Shown here one piece after another: positions 60,012 to 64,000 of a DNA stretch of 64,000 bases. The DNA lies in contig NBAY01000021.1 of NCBI GenBank assembly GCA_002794775.1, positions 496,001-560,000 on the forward strand. The letters are read 5' to 3'. The number at the start of each line of letters is the position of its first letter. Positions within the stretch are counted from its first letter, which is position 1. The translations under genes were made by a program, and so were the position numbers. The notes under the pieces were generated by a model. It was not told the DNA's origin. It did no database searches and worked only from the letters and a program-made list of their open reading frames with translations. Source of the DNA: Porodaedalea pini. Its lineage: Eukaryota > Basidiomycota > Agaricomycetes > Hymenochaetales > Hymenochaetaceae.

Positions 60012-61018
60012 TTGTACGTTGCAACTGACAGCAAGCACGTCACCCACAACATCTGGTGGAGCGACGTCAGACACGCTTGGTACTCGACTAATGAACAAGC
60101 TCAACGAGTTCGGTGGGCGCCTCGAACCCCTCACGCACCATCGTCCCCTACCGTCTCGACATCGTCAGTCATCCTTCCCAGCGAACCAGGAAGCTATCGT
60201 ACACCCCATAGAGATTCATCACCGCCAACACCTCCCAAACACCTATCCCACACGCCAGCACCAACAATGTCGATGTCTACGGGTTTCACTCAGCAACAAC
60301 AACGGGAGCTTGCAGCATTAATCGCTGCGGCCTTTACTCAGCAAGCGGTGAATGTCCCCGCTGTGCAAGCCGGGAATGCCCCGCCCCCCAACATTGATGT
60401 CGCCTGGCCACACGAATTCGCTGGCGGTGACAATTACCTCAATTTCAAGCGTGAAGTCCTTCTCTTCATCTCGGCAAACCCGATGAGATACCCCTCATCG
60501 TCGAGCAAGATCTATGTCACACTCTCCTATCTCAAGGGTGGCAACGCATTGAAGTGGGTGCAAAACTATGTCCAGGAATTCACAACAAGCGGGGTCGTGA
60601 GTTTCACAGATAGCTGGACCAGGTTCCAGGAACGACTGGATGCCTCGTTCGATGATCCAAACAGAAAGGAGAAGGCCCTGAAAGAATTCCGAGAAAAATT
60701 TCAGAAGGACCTCTCGGCCAACGAGTTCTTCCAGAAGCTCGATGTGATCATCAAGGTGGCAGACCTGAAGGACGACAGCATAATCTGTGATTGCCTGAAA
60801 TGTGCGATGAACATTGAGGTGGTCCACGGAGTGTTAAGGTCGACCCCGGTCCCGACGACATACGATGCCTGGAAGAAAAAGGCCATAGAGATCGATTGTG
60901 GTGAACAGCAGATTCGGGCCATCCAGCAAGGCCGCACGCTACCCCTCCAGTGCCCTCTGCAGCAGCAGGCACCACCCACTCAACAACTGTTCATGCCACC
61001 GCACTCTGACAAGCGCGA
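60012..61018 (+). CDS. Family B gag (open, 3' truncated)
   Basis: Capsid protein of a Ty3/Gypsy element. The likely start is the ATG near 60267 (MSMSTGFTQQQQRELAALIA), since upstream in-frame codons 60012-60266 lie in the leader. Core: DVAWPHEFAGGDNYLNFKRE, KIYVTLSYLKGGNALKWVQN, FQERLDASFDDPNRKEKALK, FFQKLDVIIKVADLKDDSII and WKKKAIEIDCGEQQIRAIQQ. No stop within the family B part. Codons after 61018 belong to the family D LTR, which supplies a chance stop at 61229. Confidence 0.85.
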
Positions 61019-62015
61019 TGTGGAGATCCCGATGCCGCTGGCCTCGGAATCGGCTCTATTAGGTTCGACTCGACTCAGGACAGTCTTACAAGTATCCCCG
61101 ACGCATTTCAGGACACTTTCAGTGTTTGGCAGTATTAACTCGACGCATACAGCTTGGTTCTGCACCGGTGAGCCACCGAAGTCCGTTTTGGGTCACATCT
61201 GGTATTGTTCCGAGCCTCCCGAAGCTTAATTACTCATGTTCTTGAGTTACGGCTCCGAGTTCCGGCTATTTGGTGTTGTTTGGCTAGAGCCTCCGGTCTG
61301 TCTTTGTGTCCTTTGTACACCGCTCAGAGGCTCAACCCTCTGTTGGTTATTTAAACACTCATGTAAATGTCTCAAAAAAACAAGTTTAGTTCCCCTGAGT
61401 CAGTCCCAGTCTTTGGTTCTCATCGCCGTCGCCGTTCAGTGTCATTCCGTCCATTCCGTCCGTTCCGTCTCGAGTCCCGTTTTCGGCCAAATCTTGCTTT
61501 CGCTATATCGCCCTCAGTTCTTATCCGTTTCCCGAGCTCTCTTCAGATTCTTAACCTCGTCTAAAATCGCTTTCGAACACTGTCTTTTCTTGCACGAATC
61601 CGAGCCCGCGTCGTAGAGCTACGAAAATAGCTTTTGGTTCCGGGAGTTCCGTGCGTTCCGCCAGCCGCAACCAGTGCAACTGCTATATCTCCGTCAATTC
61701 TGCATCGTGTCTCGAGGTCTTTTCAGATTCAGAATCGTCTCGACGAATAGTATCGATTCCTGTCTTCACTGGCGAGTTTCCGAGCCCGGGTTGTCAAGAT
61801 CGTAGTTGCTCTTTGTTCTCCGACCGCATTTAGGCACGTTTTGCCGGTCTTCCTTTGTACTCACGTCCTCGAGTCGACACCTAGCCCCGAGTATTCTATT
61901 ACACTTCCCCACACTTCCTGACACAATCCCCTCCATCAGACACATTAGAGTGAACCCCCAGTGGCCGAACTCAACCAGGTCCGAGTCTGCCAGTAGACCG
62001 TACCATCACCTTTCA
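61019..62015 (+). repeat. 5' LTR of family D
   Basis: Start set by the loss of family B gag homology at 61019, end by the primer-binding site at 62018. It contains a run of TTCCGTCC/GTTCCG words (61443-61475) that recur in the gag. Confidence 0.7.
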
Positions 62016-62017
62016 AA

Positions 62018-62035
62018 TTGGAGCCCACCGCGAGG
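62018..62035 (+). promoter_or_regulatory. Primer-binding site, family D
   Basis: TTGGAGCCCACCGCGAGG follows the LTR after two bases. TGGAGCCC at its start would pair with a tRNA 3' end (...GGGCTCCA). The same site, with CpG to CpA changes, follows the family A LTR at 51938. The tRNA is not identified. Confidence 0.6.
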
Positions 62036-62103
62036 GGGTTTCTGTCTTTGTGTTGGGAGTGTTCCCCTTTGTTTTCTTTCAGCTTTGGTCCATCAGATTC
62101 AGT

Positions 62104-64000
62104 ATGCCTCGATCTTGTCTTCGTGGCACTCGTGGTGCCAGCCCGATGCCGCTTTCGGGTGCAGACAATGCACCTTTCTTCGATGGCTCGAACCCTCGTC
62201 TCATAGGTCGGTTCTTGGAGGATGTTGGGCTTCTCTGTGACGAGGCTCAGCTCTCAGAGGCTGACAGAGTTTATTGGACCATTTACTACGCTTCCTTGGA
62301 TATTGCCGATCAGTGGAGTTTGTTCCCAGAGGCCATGGCACGTTCGCCGACATGGTCTAGCTTTGAGACGGCAGTTCTATTCTTATATCCCGAGTACCCT
62401 GACAACACTCATCGCTATCTACGTGCAGATCTTCAGGAGTTGGTCCAGAGGTCATCCGCCAGTCCCATGAACACTGTGGAGCAGCTGTATGAGTATTTCC
62501 GGTCATTCCTTCGCATTTTTCGGTACCTCGAAGCCCACGATCGTATAACGGATATGGAGGCAAAGAGGCTCTTTGTCCAGGGCATCCCAGCATCGCTTCG
62601 AGCTCACGTTTTCGATCGGTTTGAGATTTTATTCAGTGACAGACTCGCCGATGACGTTTTCAGTATTGAGGAGGTTATGGAGGCTGCCGATTTTATTTTA
62701 AACCGAGTTTCTGCGCGCCGTTTACACTCGGTCGAGGAGCTGGGTCCAGCACGTTCCGAACGGTACCCTCACCACGCGTCTCAGATCTCTGGTTCTGGTT
62801 TTACAGATTTTACAAGTACACCAACATCTCAGTTATCTACTTCAAGCGTCCCCCTGCGTTCCCCAGTGATTCCCTTTGTTTCTCCGGCTGCCCAAGTGTC
62901 AGAAACGAAGATACGATCCGTTGCGTCCGTTCCGGGCGTTCCGGGCGTTCCGGGCGTTCCGTGCGTTCCGTGCGTTCCGTCCATTCCGACAGCAGACTCG
63001 ACACCGACGCGTACAACTCATTCCGGCCGCGTTTTTGGTTGTTTCTTTTGCAGTTCCCTCGAGCATTTCATCAAGGATTGTCCAGTGGTTTTGGAGTACT
63101 CTCGGACCCGTCGCTGCATGCGAAATTCGGCAGGGCAGGTTGTTCTTCCGAGTGGATTATTTGTTCCATCGAGTTTCGGTGGCCATGACTTACAAGAGAG
63201 GTTCGATGCATTCTATGACGCATATCCGGAGCTTCGGATGGCTCCGTCGAGTTCCTCGAGTGCCCCTGACATCCCTCCGAAGGTTACGGACACTCGGAGT
63301 GCCGATCATTTCTCACATTCAGCTTCTGTCAGGCACATCACTTCCGGTGCTTCTATCTCAAGTGTACAGCCTCTTACCCCGCGTTCTTCGACTTCTCCGC
63401 GCTTCTCGAAGCCTCCGGCTACATTCAATTCGATTCCTCGGTCCTCGAGCTCGCCGATCGACTCTTCAAAGGGTAGTTTCGGCCACGAAATGAATTTTCA
63501 GTACAGAAATGCACCGGGAAGGCATTTTAAGGCAGATTCTTCGACACCCAGCCTATTTAATTCAAGTTCTCATGTCTGCCCGGTGTACGCGTCGGATTTC
63601 GACAGTTCAGAGGTCCCTCTATCGTGTTCCGACGTTTCGGACCCGGCCTTAGTGCCGGATTCGAATTCTATGCGTTTTAGCAGCCCCGACATTGCAGATT
63701 CAACTTTGCAGGCTTTCTCTCCGAGTTTTTCAGATATTTATAGCATTTCGAAGCCGTTCCGCGAGTTCCGTGCGTTCCGTCCGACGCAACGAACGGAACG
63801 ACGTTCCCACGCTCAAATCAACTCCGCAACCATCGGTTTTGGTTCAGAATTGGCGTCTCAGCATATGGTTTCGACTCCAGTCACTTTTCAGAGTGGTTTC
63901 TCGTCGAGCAGCTCAGCAAATTCGATCTCTTGTGTTTCCATGCCCTCAGAAGCGTCGTTCGACTCATCAGATGATTCTGTCTCGGATTCAGACACCTCGG
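62104..64000 (+). CDS. Family D gag (open to window end)
   Basis: Uninterrupted frame of 632 codons from ATG 62104, partial at the 3' side. I read it codon by codon without a stop. N-terminal capsid: DNAPFFDGSNPRLIGRFLED, DRVYWTIYYASLDIADQW, VEQLYEYFRSFLRIFRYLEA and AKRLFVQGIPASLRAHVF. Then a Val-Pro-Gly/Cys tandem repeat (VPGVPGVPGVPCVPCVPSIP, about 62935-62995), a CCHC zinc knuckle CFFCSSLEHFIKDC (~63040-63081), and a long Ser/Pro-rich tail. Codons are CpG-rich (TCG, CCG, TTC CGT). Probably functional as capsid protein. Pol would lie beyond the window. Confidence 0.88.
   Translation, partial: MPRSCLRGTRGASPMPLSGADNAPFFDGSNPRLIGRFLEDVGLLCDEAQLSEADRVYWTIYYASLDIADQWSLFPEAMARSPTWSSFETAVLFLYPEYPDNTHRYLRADLQELVQRSSASPMNTVEQLYEYFRSFLRIFRYLEAHDRITDMEAKRLFVQGIPASLRAHVFDRFEILFSDRLADDVFSIEEVMEAADFILNRVSARRLHSVEELGPARSERYPHHASQISGSGFTDFTSTPTSQLSTSSVPLRSPVIPFVSPAAQVSETKIRSVASVPGVPGVPGVPCVPCVPSIPTADSTPTRTTHSGRVFGCFFCSSLEHFIKDCPVVLEYSRTRRCMRNSAGQVVLPSGLFVPSSFGGHDLQERFDAFYDAYPELRMAPSSSSSAPDIPPKVTDTRSADHFSHSASVRHITSGASISSVQPLTPRSSTSPRFSKPPATFNSIPRSSSSPIDSSKGSFGHEMNFQYRNAPGRHFKADSSTPSLFNSSSHVCPVYASDFDSSEVPLSCSDVSDPALVPDSNSMRFSSPDIADSTLQAFSPSFSDIYSISKPFREFRAFRPTQRTERRSHAQINSATIGFGSELASQHMVSTPVTFQSGFSSSSSANSISCVSMPSEASFDSSDDSVSDSDTS
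62935..62995 (+). repeat. Nine-base GTTCCGGGC tandem repeat in gag
   Basis: Six to seven units of GTTCCGGGC/GTTCCGTGC coding Val-Pro-Gly/Cys. Related GTTCCG words appear again at 63752-63785 (CCGTTCCGCGAGTTCCGTGC) and in the LTR. Confidence 0.85.

Larger units (their letters stand above)
59119..61018 (+). mobile_element. Gypsy family B, second copy, truncated by family D
   Basis: The LTR starts TGTCAGAACTC at 59119, and its end lies near 59750. The leader and gag follow, and the sequence switches to the family D LTR at 61019 inside gag (after DKRD coding). This copy keeps its CpG sites and an open gag, so it is younger than the minus-strand copy at 18741-33298. Confidence 0.82.
61019..64000 (+). 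mobile_element. Gypsy family D retrotransposon, 5' part
   Basis: LTR of about 1 kb (61019-62015, TGTGGAGATC to CCTTTCA), primer-binding-site-like TTGGAGCCCACCGCGAGG at 62018-62035, then a long intact gag that continues past the window end. CpG-rich, so apparently recent. Confidence 0.8.

Noticed and set aside
62876..63493. A + strand frame with an Arg-Ala-Phe repeat
   Set aside because: It is a shifted frame over the GTTCCGGGC repeat of the family D gag, which is the open and motif-bearing frame.

Overview
The window is a transposon-rich stretch of a basidiomycete genome, almost certainly an Agaricomycete. Evidence: short GT-AG introns of about 40-60 nt in every multi-exon gene, a KDZ-superfamily transposase, a FunK-type protein-kinase gene, an Spt5-like KOW gene next to the KDZ gene, and nested Ty3/Gypsy retrotransposons. 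All family names come from reading the translations; no database search was run. I saw no bacterial operon, CRISPR array, rRNA or tRNA.

Layout. 1-3241 (-): KDZ transposase gene with an acidic/Ser-rich N-terminus and a cysteine cluster, running off the left edge. 3466-6241 (-): Spt5-like NGN/KOW gene with two in-frame TGA codons. 6846-7532: two inverted repeats. 7935-11087 (+): two unrecognised Agaricomycete-type genes. 11529-11749: a nearly perfect 105-bp-arm hairpin. 12405-13972 (-): UbiA/COQ2-like prenyltransferase. 14723-16056 (+): FunK-like kinase whose catalytic loop is changed. 16729-17571: solo LTR of Gypsy family A. 18741-33298 (-): Gypsy family B element, split in its gag gene by an insertion of about 8.3 kb (23643-31916). 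33360-34740 (-): gag remnant of a further Gypsy family. 37190-37788: solo family-B-like LTR. 39105-50280 (-): a head-to-tail array of broken housekeeping-gene fragments. 51099-64000 (+): three retrotransposons apparently nested in the same orientation, family A (CpG-depleted, dead), B (truncated) and D (long open gag to the window edge).

The most unusual content is two arrays of gene fragments captured at the DNA level, with introns retained. The 8.3-kb insertion has 18-bp inverted ends and TA-rich subterminal blocks and carries Prp3, eIF4G and prolyl-tRNA synthetase pieces. The second array carries BTB-like, Ser-rich, RNA polymerase II Rpb1, eIF4G, Prp8 and CNOT1/Not1 pieces. All pieces lie in one orientation. 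The eIF4G piece occurs in both arrays with different partners. Three junctions keep the reading frame: Rpb1-eIF4G, eIF4G-ProRS, and Prp8-CNOT1 through a hybrid intron. Many other sites are frameshifted, so these are best called chimeric pseudogenes of a fragment-capturing mobile element, possibly transcribed. A young-looking pogo transposon sits inside the ProRS intron.

Limits: exon borders are read by eye, element borders are approximate unless TIR or TSD bases are given, and sequence identities are estimates by inspection.
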